From Spirosoma linguale DSM 74 (GTDB taxonomy: Bacteria > Bacteroidota > Bacteroidia > Cytophagales > Spirosomataceae): 64,000 nt of DNA. This document shows, piece after piece, positions 33,426 to 42,182 of the stretch (position 1 is the first letter of the stretch; every line of letters begins with the position of its first letter). The notes under the pieces were generated by a model, which worked only from the letters and a program-made list of their open reading frames with translations, made no database searches and was not told the origin of the DNA. A program made the position numbers and the translations under genes. Where the stretch lies: the NCBI GenBank assembly GCA_000024525.1, contig CP001769.1, positions 1,116,001 to 1,180,000 on the forward strand, written 5' to 3'.

Positions 33426-34595
33426 TTAATGCTTCGGCGCTCCCGGTGGCGGGCCCGGCATTTCGAGCGGCACCAGATCAAGTTCGGCCATCCGGCTGAA
33501 ATTAGGAGGACCGCCCGGCCCCTGTGGGTAGACGTGCTGCGAATATGGTTTCTGGGACCGAAAAAATAGCTCAAAAATACCCGGTGTCAGTAAACCCATA
33601 AAACGGGTATAGGGCTTTATAAGCTGATAGGCATGAATCGTTCCGGCCGGAACGGATACAAAATCTCCTGGATAGGCGTCGATGGTCGACTGATTGGCTA
33701 TCATACGCAGTTGTCCATCAATACAGAAAAATGCCTCAGAGTGTTTCAAGTGATAATGTTTGATAATCATTTGGGTAGCTGGCCCCTCGGTGGTAACAAC
33801 CAGAAGTTTATTATTCGTCGTGGCATTATCACAAAGTACCCCGAATAGTTCATTACCAATGGTATAGTGGTCTCCTTCGCCGACGGCTAGTACGTAGGGC
33901 ACCGCTGATTTAGGCAATTGGGCGTTTGTAACACGCTCGGTGTTACCGCTTGCCAACGGCTTACTGTCGAAACGCACATCAGCTACACGTTCAGCATTCT
34001 TGAGAATAACCTGATCCAGCGCGGGGACCTCATCCGATGGCTGAACGTAGCCTGCGTAAGGTTTTCCCAAAGACCGGTAAAGGGCCCCCATTTGATTCCC
34101 ATTGGTCATTGATACCAACTGGGTGTGGTGCGCCATCATCTTAAAGGCATGCGGGATGCCGGGCGGAACGCTGGCAAAATCGCCTTTAATCAGGCGGTAG
34201 TGCTTATCGGCCAGCCACAGTTCAACTTCGCCATCGAGCACCATAATGGCTTCGTGGGTTTGTGCATGCGTATGCGAGGGTAACATAGCGCCTTTTCCGC
34301 CCGTGATAACGGTCCATTCATATAAGTCGCCCGTATCGGCGGCCCGGGCCATCATGTTGACTACCAGACCACCAACCAGATAGCGTTCTCCGCCGTCACT
34401 ACGGGTGTAAAAGGGAAGTTTCTTACCTGGGAGTTCTCCTTTCGGTACAACTGCTTGTAAGGCAGAAAGGCCTCCTTCAATATAAGCACCTTTTGCCAGC
34501 ACTGAGGCATCGGTTTCCTGAGCGGTTGCTGTGGTTTCTATAAAAAATAAAAGGGATAGCAAAGCTACCCCAACACGGTGAATGGATACATTCAT
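33426..34595 (-). CDS. Secreted bicupin protein (quercetin 2,3-dioxygenase-like)
   Basis: A 389-residue protein with a signal peptide (MNVSIHRVGVALLSLLFFIE...TATAQ). It has two cupin domains, both with complete metal sites of the pattern HxH-x4-E and a later His: His108, His110, Glu115, His149 in the N-terminal domain, and His280, His282, Glu287, His321 in the C-terminal domain. This two-domain layout resembles fungal and bacterial quercetin 2,3-dioxygenases, which open flavonol rings, but residues that define substrate are not recognisable. ATG 34595 gives the cleanest signal peptide, and a -7 box lies 33 bp upstream. It is a single-gene unit. Other metal-dependent periplasmic enzymes of the cupin fold remain possible. 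Confidence 0.82.
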   Translation of the reverse strand: MNVSIHRVGVALLSLLFFIETTATAQETDASVLAKGAYIEGGLSALQAVVPKGELPGKKLPFYTRSDGGERYLVGGLVVNMMARAADTGDLYEWTVITGGKGAMLPSHTHAQTHEAIMVLDGEVELWLADKHYRLIKGDFASVPPGIPHAFKMMAHHTQLVSMTNGNQMGALYRSLGKPYAGYVQPSDEVPALDQVILKNAERVADVRFDSKPLASGNTERVTNAQLPKSAVPYVLAVGEGDHYTIGNELFGVLCDNATTNNKLLVVTTEGPATQMIIKHYHLKHSEAFFCIDGQLRMIANQSTIDAYPGDFVSVPAGTIHAYQLIKPYTRFMGLLTPGIFELFFRSQKPYSQHVYPQGPGGPPNFSRMAELDLVPLEMPGPPPGAPKH

Positions 34596-34901
34596 GGTAG
34601 AAATAAGTGGATTTTGATTAATGAACAACAAATATAGTTTAGCTTTTATATAGTAACTTTACGAATATATTATTTTAGCAACTAATGTATACTAATGCTG
34701 CATAAACTATAACAAGCTCTTTTGCTGTCTAATCCATTTGGATTGAAATGGTTGTTTTGTCATTTTATCATAAGAAAACGAGCTTTCGCTAACGTATAAA
34801 AATAGCCAGCCCTTTCACGACTGACTTTTTATGATCTCTGCTGCGAATGATACAATGCCGGTCTGTCTGTAACTTCGCGGTCGAAACAACTACTTACGAC
34901 T
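34596..34901. other. AT-rich divergent intergenic region
   Basis: This 306-bp region separates the leftward cupin gene from the rightward TrpF-like gene. It is strikingly AT-rich at 34610-34700 and contains the cupin -7 box. No RNA gene, ORF or strong hairpin is visible. Confidence 0.6.
34629..34636 (-). promoter_or_regulatory. -7 promoter box of the cupin gene
   Basis: The minus strand reads TATATTTG, an exact TAnnTTTG match, 33 bp before the start codon. No clear -33 TTG is seen at the expected distance. Confidence 0.45.
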
Positions 34902-35537
34902 ATGGCCCTTAAAACGCTGGTTAAAATTTCGAACGTTACGAACCTCAGCGATGCCCGCTACTGTGCGGGTATGGGTGTTGATATGCTCGGCTTTTCCATG
35001 GATGCTGACTCGCCGGACTACGTTGATCCGAAAAAATTTGGCGAGATACGGGGTTGGGTGGCTGGCGTACAGATCGTCGGCGAGACCACATCGACCGATC
35101 CTGAAATAATCGAACAATTGCTAAGCACCTACCAGCCCGATCTGTTGCAGGTCGATGAGGCTGCTTTGTTGCCATACTTGAGCACATTGACTAAATCGGA
35201 GAACGACCTTCGGTTCATCTTACGGGTAGATGTCGCTCAACTTACCTTCGACCAACTCGATACGCTTTTACAGACGGGGGCGTCCAATGCCGATTATGTG
35301 TTGCTGGAAAGTAAAGGCCCTATGCACCTGGATACGGACGTTAAAGAACTGCTGAAACGTCAGGCCTCTCGTTATCCAATCCTGTTAGGTACCGGTATAT
35401 CCGCCGAAAACGTCCACCAGTTGCTCGCCGATCTATCTGTCAGAGGCATTGCTTTAAGCGGAGGTGTCGAAGAGCAACCCGGCAACAAAGAGTTCGGCGA
35501 GTTAATGGATATCCTGGAAGCGATAGAGGAGGAGTGA
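34902..35537 (+). CDS. TrpF-like TIM-barrel protein lacking the usual catalytic residues
   Basis: A 211-residue protein aligned by eye with phosphoribosylanthranilate isomerase. VKISNVTNLSDARYCAGMGV corresponds to the KICG strand, PDLLQVDE to the QLHG strand, LLGTGISAENV to the glycine-rich phosphate loop and ALSGGVEEQPGNKEF to the SSGVE loop. The catalytic Cys of KICG is Ser10 here, and the catalytic Asp of the VLLD strand is Glu136 (YVLLESKG). Both general acid/base residues are thus changed, so ordinary TrpF activity is doubtful. No other trp gene is nearby. The phosphate-binding region is kept, suggesting binding of a phosphosugar-like ligand. Confidence 0.75.
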   Translation: MALKTLVKISNVTNLSDARYCAGMGVDMLGFSMDADSPDYVDPKKFGEIRGWVAGVQIVGETTSTDPEIIEQLLSTYQPDLLQVDEAALLPYLSTLTKSENDLRFILRVDVAQLTFDQLDTLLQTGASNADYVLLESKGPMHLDTDVKELLKRQASRYPILLGTGISAENVHQLLADLSVRGIALSGGVEEQPGNKEFGELMDILEAIEEE

Positions 35538-35668
35538 ACCCACTACTATGTATTACCTACTATCATTGAAAACATACATCCATCCATAGGCGCGTCCATT
35601 CTTCCTATTATCCTTCCACACGACACGTTCATCTGCTAGGTTTACATCGGTTTTAGACACTAGAAGCC

Positions 35669-36181
35669 ATGAACAAGAGATTAGAACGTATAGCAGACCA
35701 GGCCCAGATCGGGGGCGTCTGCGCTGGTTTAGCCGACTATTTTGGAATTGATCGCACCTTGGTGCGCGTGCTTTTTGTGGTTGGGATTTTTCTGCCTCAT
35801 TTCCCGGCTTTCATCATTTATGTTATCTTGTGGATCGCATTACCAGAACGTCGTTTCGCGGGTTCTGCGGCTCAATCAACTATTTACGCAAACCCTGTTT
35901 TCTCCATGAATCCTTACAATCCTAATAAACCTGCATCACCCGACCGTAGCCTGGTTGGTGGAGCTGTCCTGATTTTACTCGGTATCATGTTCCTGATAGA
36001 TCGCTATTTCGATGTCAGTTTCGGCGATCTGTGGCCGTTTATTCTGATAGCCATTGGTCTATGGCTGATCTTCCGGGACCGGATCAAAACTCCGTTCGAC
36101 AACAATCAGAACGATCCCTACAAAAGTGATCCCTATAAGAGTGATCCAACCCCAAACGACCCCAATAACGGAACACTATAA
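35669..36181 (+). CDS. PspC-domain membrane protein with LiaF-like helices
   Basis: A 170-residue protein. PspC domain at residues ~3-58 (IGGVCAGLADYFGIDRTLVRV then FPAFIIYVILWIALPE). A linker follows, then two helices (VGGAVLILLGIMFLI and LWPFILIAIGLWLIF, ~94-132) like those at the N-terminus of LiaF-type proteins. The tail is hydrophilic with DPYKSDPYKSDP repeats. It lies 119 bp upstream of a LiaF-type protein on the same strand. Such pairs are linked to envelope-stress sensing; here that is inferred from families and context. A TAGGTTTA sequence at 35637 is a near match to a -7 box. Confidence 0.85.
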   Translation: MNKRLERIADQAQIGGVCAGLADYFGIDRTLVRVLFVVGIFLPHFPAFIIYVILWIALPERRFAGSAAQSTIYANPVFSMNPYNPNKPASPDRSLVGGAVLILLGIMFLIDRYFDVSFGDLWPFILIAIGLWLIFRDRIKTPFDNNQNDPYKSDPYKSDPTPNDPNNGTL

Positions 36182-36192
36182 ATGATGTATGA

Positions 36193-36280
36193 TATAGGAT
36201 CGGGGCCGCCCGTGCGGTATGATGTATAGTTGCCTGTGATTTTACATATATCCTACCGCACGGGCGGCCCCGATCCTATA
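36193..36280. repeat. Long inverted repeat, 27-bp perfect arms
   Basis: Arms 36193-36219 and 36254-36280 are exact complements with a 34-nt loop; one more A-T pair extends the stem to 28. The arms contain CGGGGCCGCCCGTGCGGT, an 18-mer that recurs at 37481-37498. It lies between the PspC and LiaF-type genes, starting 12 bp after the first stop. Confidence 0.85.
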
Positions 36281-36300
36281 TTCTACGTCTTACCATTCTT

Positions 36301-37356
36301 ATGAAACGTACTAACGGATTATTCTGGGGCATATTTCTGCTCACGCTGGGTGTTCTTTTCCTGGCCCGACGGGCAGGCTGGCTCGATGTTGACTGGCACT
36401 CACTAGTGAATCTGTGGCCCGTTCTGCTGATTCTGGCCGGTGTCAATCTCATATTGGAACGACGTGGTAACCCGGCCGCTTTCATTACCACCGTTATGCT
36501 AGCCGTGGCTGTACCAACAACGCTGTTTGGCTTTTTCTCCCATGACCGGGACCGCGATGGCTTCCATATGCGTTGGAACCATGATAATGATGATGAAGAC
36601 CGTAGTTATTCGGATGACGATGACGACGATTCGGATGATGACAACGGGAATGACGATAGCGACAACGAAGAGGACTATCGGGCAGAACGCGACCGCCGGG
36701 ATGCAGATCGTACAGAAACTCATTCCAACACGTTTGCCGAGCCTATGAGTGCTGATACTCGTGAGGCTGTGCTGAAACTGTCGGGTGGCGCGGGCCGGTT
36801 TATCATCAGCGACCCAACTACCGAACTGATTAAGGCTGATACAAAACAGACGGTTGGGAGCTACTCCATGTCCGTAGATCGCGATGAGACGACGCATATT
36901 CCAACCATTGAGTTGAAACCAACGGAAGAGAAGCAACATATCGACCTGAAAGATGGTAATTACGAGAACCGGGTCGATGTACACTTGAATACAGCACCCG
37001 TCTGGAGTATGGATGTTGCGCTGGGGGCAGGTCAGGGCGATCTTGATTTAAGCGCTTATGCGGTTAAAAGTTTGAAACTAGGTGTAGGAGCCGCTGAACT
37101 GGATCTCAAACTAGGCTCTAAAGCCGATCAGTCTGACGTAAAACTGGACGTAGGAGCCGCTTCTGTCACTGTCCGGGTTCCCAAAGAAGTGGGGTGTCGT
37201 ATTAAAAAAGATGGTGCTCTGAACATTGAGCAACTGGACGATTTTACCAGTGTAGGCGGAGGAGAGTTCGTTAGTCCCGGCTATGATGCGGCCAAGAAGA
37301 AAATGCTTATCCACTTCGACGGGGGAATATCGAAGTTCAAGGTTGTGCGCTATTAA
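36301..37356 (+). CDS. LiaF-type membrane protein with acidic linker
   Basis: A 351-residue protein. Three hydrophobic segments at ~6-23, 36-52 and 60-79 (LFWGIFLLTLGVLFLARRAGW, LWPVLLILAGVNLIL) match the LiaF-like membrane domain. An unusual stretch of mostly Asp/Glu/Asn follows at ~95-125, including six Asp in a row (105-110). The C-terminal part (~150-351) is a repetitive beta-rich domain (LKLGVGAAELDLKLGSKA, VKLDVGAASVTVRVPKEVG), as in LiaF/DUF4097-type toast-rack domains. It forms a pair with the PspC protein just upstream. A role in envelope-stress signalling is inferred. The acidic tract could bind metal ions; that is speculative. Confidence 0.85.
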   Translation: MKRTNGLFWGIFLLTLGVLFLARRAGWLDVDWHSLVNLWPVLLILAGVNLILERRGNPAAFITTVMLAVAVPTTLFGFFSHDRDRDGFHMRWNHDNDDEDRSYSDDDDDDSDDDNGNDDSDNEEDYRAERDRRDADRTETHSNTFAEPMSADTREAVLKLSGGAGRFIISDPTTELIKADTKQTVGSYSMSVDRDETTHIPTIELKPTEEKQHIDLKDGNYENRVDVHLNTAPVWSMDVALGAGQGDLDLSAYAVKSLKLGVGAAELDLKLGSKADQSDVKLDVGAASVTVRVPKEVGCRIKKDGALNIEQLDDFTSVGGGEFVSPGYDAAKKKMLIHFDGGISKFKVVRY

Positions 37357-37361
37357 CCGGG

Positions 37362-37477
37362 ATTTTTTCAAGATTTAAAGGATTAAACAAGATTACTGCA
37401 GCCAATAGCAAAAATCCTGCTAACAAGGTCAGCTTGGTTGTAGTAATCAAGAAAAGCCTTTGAATCTTGTGAAAATC
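37362..37477. repeat. Long imperfect inverted repeat between convergent genes
   Basis: 37362-37381 pairs with 37458-37477 at 17 of 20 positions, with an inner GATTACT/AGTAATC pair (37391-37397, 37442-37448). It lies between the LiaF-type gene and the convergent GntR-type gene, so a two-way terminator is plausible. Confidence 0.6.
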
Positions 37478-37480
37478 CTG

Positions 37481-37498
37481 CGGGGCCGCCCGTGCGGT
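37481..37498. repeat. Third copy of an 18-bp GC-rich repeat
   Basis: CGGGGCCGCCCGTGCGGT is identical to 36201-36218 and, inverted, to the right arm of that hairpin. Here it stands alone, 5 bp before the GntR-type stop codon, without a matching arm nearby. Confidence 0.75.
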
Positions 37499-37503
37499 TC
37501 GGA

Positions 37504-38520
37504 TCACAGCGATTTTCGGATGACCAGATGAAACGGATTCTCTACGTGTTCAACGCTGGCGTTTAGTACCAATTGAGCGGCCGTTCGGCCCATTTGAGCA
37601 AAATCGGTGGAGATAACCGTAATGCCATCCAGCAAAAATTCTTTCAAAGGCGTATCATTGTAAGACAGTATACCGACCTCCTGCCCAACGATGTAGGGGG
37701 TCGTTTTTATTCGCTTGATAAGTTCGACCAGGTCCTCTTCCATCAAATTTATATAGGCGTTCTGCGGACGAATCACCTCATGGTTGATGTCGTTGATCAC
37801 GCGTGTTTCGAACCCGTGCTCGAAACAAAACTTATAAAATCCATTCAAAATGGCTTTGGGGTGATAGGTGTAATGCGGAAATAGAATGTTAAGCGTCGTG
37901 TATTTCTTCAGTAGTGGCAGGGCTTCGGTAAGCGCCTGGTAAACATCTTTCTCAAAGTTCTGAAACACAGCGGCATATTGCCCCGAAACCCCTTCCATTA
38001 GTTTGTCCAGAATAACCAGCTTATGCTTGGGCAGACTATTAATCAATTCGTCGGCTTTGTCGCCCCCCTCGAAAAAATGGCCGATAATAACATAGTGTGT
38101 ATGGTTTCGGGCCTGCCGCTGTATCAAGTCCCGAAATAAGCGGAAGTCATTGTTGTAGATGAAAAAATCAATGGCTACCCCCGGCCCTAACAGCTCGACA
38201 AAGGAGTCGTAAATTATTTTCTTGTGGGCGCTTAGCTTGTTGAACAAGAGGAATATTTTGAGGTTCTTGCCGGTTTTGGTGTAGTTGATGTAAAACCCTT
38301 TCCCTTTTACGGCACCAATTATCTCTTTCTCTTTTAAGAGTTCATAAGCCCGCTCTACCGTTCCTTTGGCTACATCAAATTCAGCACAAACTTCATGAAT
38401 AGACGGTAGTTTGTCGCCGGGCAAAATGTCTTGATTCTCAATGCCCTCAACAATTGAGTTGTAAATCTGCTGGTACTTTGGCGTATTTGAGTAATCATTA
38501 ATTTTTATATGATACAACAT
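37504..38520 (-). CDS. GntR-type regulator with LacI-like sensor domain
   Basis: A 338-residue protein. N-terminal GntR winged helix at residues ~8-78 (YQQIYNSIVEGIENQDILPG, LPSIHEVCAEFDVAKGTVERAYELLKEKEII as the recognition region). A periplasmic-binding-protein-like domain (~85-330) ends with GITVISTDFAQMGRTAAQLVLN, as in LacI/GalR sugar sensors. ATG 38520 is chosen; an upstream codon at 38559 would place the palindromic operator inside the gene. It is divergent from the first SusC-SusD operon, so it most likely senses a sugar and controls the plus-strand locus. A 19-bp palindrome 28 bp before its start suggests autoregulation. Confidence 0.9.
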   Translation of the reverse strand: MLYHIKINDYSNTPKYQQIYNSIVEGIENQDILPGDKLPSIHEVCAEFDVAKGTVERAYELLKEKEIIGAVKGKGFYINYTKTGKNLKIFLLFNKLSAHKKIIYDSFVELLGPGVAIDFFIYNNDFRLFRDLIQRQARNHTHYVIIGHFFEGGDKADELINSLPKHKLVILDKLMEGVSGQYAAVFQNFEKDVYQALTEALPLLKKYTTLNILFPHYTYHPKAILNGFYKFCFEHGFETRVINDINHEVIRPQNAYINLMEEDLVELIKRIKTTPYIVGQEVGILSYNDTPLKEFLLDGITVISTDFAQMGRTAAQLVLNASVEHVENPFHLVIRKSL

Positions 38521-38547
38521 AATGTATTCGTCTCTAATGAAGTGATG

Positions 38548-38566
38548 CTTGTAGGTCACCTATAAG
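38548..38566. promoter_or_regulatory. 19-bp palindrome upstream of the GntR-type gene
   Basis: CTTGTAGGT-C-ACCTATAAG pairs at 8 of 9 positions around a central C, the size and symmetry expected for a GntR operator. It overlaps TATAAGAAAGTA (38561-38572), which resembles TATAGGAAAGTG of the SusC motif. Confidence 0.6.
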
Positions 38567-38679
38567 AAAGTATAAAGAGTAGGGTTAGTTACTATCAGTT
38601 TTATGAAACAAAACCGATAGATTATAATACTGTCTATGTGTTCTAGGGTCGTTTGAACACCTTTACTGTGTACCCGTCC

Positions 38680-38747
38680 CATCGTCCTTCTACTCAAACA
38701 GGCACCTTACCTACAGATAGAGCGCCTGTTTGAGTAGAAGGACGATG
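38680..38747. repeat. Long inverted repeat, 24-bp perfect arms
   Basis: Arms 38680-38703 and 38724-38747 are exact complements with a 20-nt loop. It sits in the middle of the divergent GntR/SusC region, where a terminator is not needed, which argues for a structural or mobile-element origin. Confidence 0.8.
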
Positions 38748-38884
38748 CGCTTATAACTAGCCTAGTATCATGACGTTAAGTAAGTTACTATAGACAGCCC
38801 CGATCTTTTTGCATATCAAAACCAGCACTAAAGGCTCCAGTGGCATTTATTAGATAAAAAATATTAAATAACTATTAAAAAGTA

Positions 38885-38931
38885 GGTAGGTATAGGAAAG
38901 TGACTCATATGCAGATTGTAATATTTGGCTA
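38885..38931 (+). promoter_or_regulatory. Two-part promoter motif of SusC gene 1
   Basis: GGTAGGTATAGGAAAGTG, 16 bp, then TAATATTTGGCTA, 57 bp before the SusC start. The motif recurs before the second SusC gene with 16/18 and 12/13 matches and the same 16-bp spacer. TAATATTTG resembles the -7 element with one extra base; the upstream part may be a -33 or activator site. Confidence 0.65.
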
Positions 38932-38988
38932 ATGAGTTGTCTGTTTTCAAGCAGCTACACTCAGGCTAAACCCTTTAATCATAACACT

Positions 38989-41900
38989 ATGAAAAAGCTC
39001 TATCAGTTAGTTGCCTTTAGTGTATTGGCTGGCTATTGTACAAGCCATGCCTTTGGACAGGGTGTCAGTAAAGGCAGCCCACCGCCCCGTATAATGGAGC
39101 TGATGGCGTTGGCCAGTTCTGCGCAGCACTCAACGAGTAGCGATCCGAAAGTCGCTGATGTTGTTGTGACAGGGAGAGTGATTGATGAAAAGGGAAGTGG
39201 ATTGCCGGGCGTTAGTGTCGTTCTGAAAGGATCAACACAGGGCACAACGACCGATGGTTCCGGGGGGTATCGGATTTCGGCCCCCAACTCGGCGGCAACG
39301 CTTGTTTTTAGTTTTGTAGGCTATCAAAAAAAGGAAGTACTGATCGGGAGCCAAACGTCGATAACCGTTTCCCTGATTCCGGACGATCAGACGCTCAGCG
39401 AAGTAGTTGTGGTGGGCTACGGTTCGCAACGTCGGCAGGATTTAACGTCGGCCGTTTCGGTCATTAATATGCGGGATATTGGCGAACAGCCCGCCAACAA
39501 CCCTAACCAGATTCTTCAGGGACGCGCACCGGGCGTTGTTGTCAAACAAAAAAGTGGTACACCCGGTGGTGTGTTTGAGGTTCGGGTTCGGGGTATTGGC
39601 TCGCTGGGTGCCGGTAGTAACCCGCTGTATGTTATCGATGGATTTGCGGTTGGTACAACAGTTGGACAAAACCTCAACCCAAATGATATTGAGAGTGTCA
39701 CGGTGCTGAAAGACGCAGCGTCTACGGCTATTTATGGTGCCAGAGGTTCTAATGGGGTAGTGCTCATTACGACCAAACAGGCTAAAGAAGGGAAAGTTAA
39801 TGTCAACCTGTCCCTCGATTACGGGATTCAGGCAGTGCCCCGGTCCAGACGGGTAACCATGCTGACCGGTCCTGAATTTGCCCAGTTCAAGAAGGACATT
39901 TTTATGGATCAGATTCGCATTCTTCAGAATCGGGAACCCGCCGAAAGTGAAGTGCCTATTGGTTACCGGTTTCCGGAGCAGACCAAGTACTCGACCAACT
40001 GGTTTGACCTCATCATGCACGATAATGCGCCGTATTCGGACCTTAACATGACTGTCTCGTCTGGCTCGGGTCCGTTAAAATCGTTGATTTCGGTGGGGTA
40101 TTACAAGGAAGACGGCATTATCAAAAATACAAATTATGATCGTATCTCCGTTCGCTCCAATCTGGGTGGGCAAGTCAATAAATTCATTAACGTTGGACTG
40201 AATATCAATGGTACCTACACCCGCCAGAACCTGGCCAACACCGATGGTCGAAGCGCCCTGGTAGGTGGAGCCTTATTGATGGACCCTCGGGCGACGCCTT
40301 ACAATCCGGATGGGTCGCTAATTCCCTACATCAACGGAGTCGATGGAGTTTTTGGCTTCCCGAACCCGCTTTTTGTGCTGCAAAACGTATACCGCAAACG
40401 GAACATCGCCGATCTGTTGACCAATGGGTTTGTCGAGCTGTCCTTCCTGCGGAATTTCAAGTTCAGGACCTCCGCAAACGTAAAACTGACCAACAACACT
40501 TACAAAGAGTATGTGCCATCGACTATCGGCTTGTCGGTAGCGTCCGGTACGGCCGGTGCGCCCCCACGAATTGCTACCCAAACGGATAATACCGAAGAGC
40601 TGACGAATTACTCACTGGATCAGTTGCTTACCTACAAGCCGCAATTGTCGGCAAATCATAGTCTGGACGTTCTGGTAGGCTATACCGCTCAGCAGGAGAA
40701 AGTACGCGGCTTTACGGGTACTGGTAATACGTTTCCCGACGACCTGGTTCCGTTTCTAGGAGCGGCATCTATCCGGTCGGCTTCTTCCACTGAATTTGGC
40801 TGGAGTATGCTGGCCTATTTGAGTCGCGTCAATTACTCGTACAAAGACAAATACTTGCTCTCGGCGTCTTTCCGGCGGGAGGGAAGTTCGAGATTCGGGG
40901 CGAAGAATAAGTATGGTGATTTCCCGGCTGCTTCTATCGGCTGGCGCATCACCGAAGAATCGTTCATGCCCAAAACAGCCTGGCTCAGCGACCTGAAACT
41001 GCGGGCGAGCTGGGGCGTAACGGGTAACAACGATATTGGTAACTACCCAAGTCTGGCATTCGTTGGCGCCAACAACTACATTCTGGGAAACTCATTTGCA
41101 GCGGGTAAAGTCGTCAGCTCATTTGCTAACTCGGAGTTGAAATGGGAAAAATCGAATCAGCTGGATATCGGTATGGATCTGGCCCTGTTCAACAGCAAGC
41201 TGATTTTTAACGCCGAATATTACCGGAAGATTACCAACGACATGCTGCTGCCGGTATCCATTCCGTCGGTATCGGGCTTTACAACCAGTCTGGATAACAT
41301 CGGTAAAGTAGAGAACCACGGGTTCGAACTGGGCGCTGAATTCCGGACCAACATTGGTCAGGTCAACTTTCGCACCAACGCCAACATCAGCTTTAACCGG
41401 AACAAGATTCTGGCTATTAAAGGCGCCAATGACGCACTGTATTATGGCAGCTTCTATGGAGGCTATAACGTTCAGAAGGTAGGACGCCCAATTGGTATGA
41501 TTTACGGCTACAAAAAGCTGGGTATTTTTAACACGCAGGCCGAAATCGATGCAGCACCCAAGCAGGACGGGGTTATTCCGGGCGGTATGAAGTTCGCGGA
41601 TACCAACGGTGATGGCGTTATTTCGTACGATACGCAGGACATGGTTGAGATTGGCAACCCGAATCCGGCCTTTACCTGGGCCTGGACATTTGCCGCAGAC
41701 TATAAGAAGTTCGATATCAACCTGATGTTCCTCGGTGCGCAGGACTTCGATATTTACCGGAACATTGAGGCTTCGACTATGAATATGGATGGTGTATTCA
41801 ACGTGCTCGATAAGGCCAAAGATCGCTGGCGGTCGGCTAGTAATCCGGGGACAAACCCATCTGACGTACACGCGCAGGGCGGTACCAGCTACTTCAAATG

Positions 41901-42171
41901 GTCTCGCGAAAGTAGCGACCGGTATGTGTATGATGGCAGTTATGTATGGCTGAAAACCGTTACCATTGGCTACAACTTCCCCAAGTTCAAATCCATCCTG
42001 AGCAATGCCCGGGTTTTCGTAACGGGTAACAACTTATTGATCTTCACAAAGTATCCCGGCAATAACCCGGATGCAGGTGTCCGGAACTCGAACTCGGTCG
42101 AATTAAACAATGACGACGAGTCTTATCCGGTTCCCAGAACCTATGCTGCCGGTATCAAACTGAACTTCTAA
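38989..42171 (+). CDS. SusC/RagA-family TonB-dependent outer-membrane transporter
   Basis: A 1060-residue protein with a signal peptide (MKKLYQLVAFSVLAGYCTSH). The carboxypeptidase-regulatory-like domain includes VTGRVIDEKGSGLPGVSVV and LVFSFVGYQKKEV. The TonB-box region is SEVVVVGYGSQ. The plug domain contains LQGRAPGVVVKQKSGTPGG, NPLYVIDGF and DAASTAIYGARGSNGVVLIT, and a 22-strand barrel ends TYAAGIKLNF. ATG 38989 gives the signal peptide; a codon at 38932 adds an unrelated stretch just after the promoter motif. It pairs with the SusD-like gene 11 bp downstream and should import a nutrient, probably an oligosaccharide or glycoside, across the outer membrane. It shares its promoter motif with the second SusC at 54280. 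Confidence 0.96.
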   Translation: MKKLYQLVAFSVLAGYCTSHAFGQGVSKGSPPPRIMELMALASSAQHSTSSDPKVADVVVTGRVIDEKGSGLPGVSVVLKGSTQGTTTDGSGGYRISAPNSAATLVFSFVGYQKKEVLIGSQTSITVSLIPDDQTLSEVVVVGYGSQRRQDLTSAVSVINMRDIGEQPANNPNQILQGRAPGVVVKQKSGTPGGVFEVRVRGIGSLGAGSNPLYVIDGFAVGTTVGQNLNPNDIESVTVLKDAASTAIYGARGSNGVVLITTKQAKEGKVNVNLSLDYGIQAVPRSRRVTMLTGPEFAQFKKDIFMDQIRILQNREPAESEVPIGYRFPEQTKYSTNWFDLIMHDNAPYSDLNMTVSSGSGPLKSLISVGYYKEDGIIKNTNYDRISVRSNLGGQVNKFINVGLNINGTYTRQNLANTDGRSALVGGALLMDPRATPYNPDGSLIPYINGVDGVFGFPNPLFVLQNVYRKRNIADLLTNGFVELSFLRNFKFRTSANVKLTNNTYKEYVPSTIGLSVASGTAGAPPRIATQTDNTEELTNYSLDQLLTYKPQLSANHSLDVLVGYTAQQEKVRGFTGTGNTFPDDLVPFLGAASIRSASSTEFGWSMLAYLSRVNYSYKDKYLLSASFRREGSSRFGAKNKYGDFPAASIGWRITEESFMPKTAWLSDLKLRASWGVTGNNDIGNYPSLAFVGANNYILGNSFAAGKVVSSFANSELKWEKSNQLDIGMDLALFNSKLIFNAEYYRKITNDMLLPVSIPSVSGFTTSLDNIGKVENHGFELGAEFRTNIGQVNFRTNANISFNRNKILAIKGANDALYYGSFYGGYNVQKVGRPIGMIYGYKKLGIFNTQAEIDAAPKQDGVIPGGMKFADTNGDGVISYDTQDMVEIGNPNPAFTWAWTFAADYKKFDINLMFLGAQDFDIYRNIEASTMNMDGVFNVLDKAKDRWRSASNPGTNPSDVHAQGGTSYFKWSRESSDRYVYDGSYVWLKTVTIGYNFPKFKSILSNARVFVTGNNLLIFTKYPGNNPDAGVRNSNSVELNNDDESYPVPRTYAAGIKLNF

Positions 42172-42182
42172 TCGCCACGAAC

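Larger units (their letters stand above)
38521..38988. other. Divergent regulatory region between GntR gene and SusC
   Basis: This 468-bp gap has no supportable gene. It contains the GntR palindrome, a perfect 24-bp hairpin and the two-part SusC promoter motif, listed separately. An AT-rich tract at 38846-38880 precedes the SusC motif. Confidence 0.7.

Noticed and set aside
38680..38747. 24-bp hairpin as terminator of SusC or GntR transcription
   Set aside because: It lies upstream of both divergent genes and has no T-run, so it cannot end either of these transcripts.
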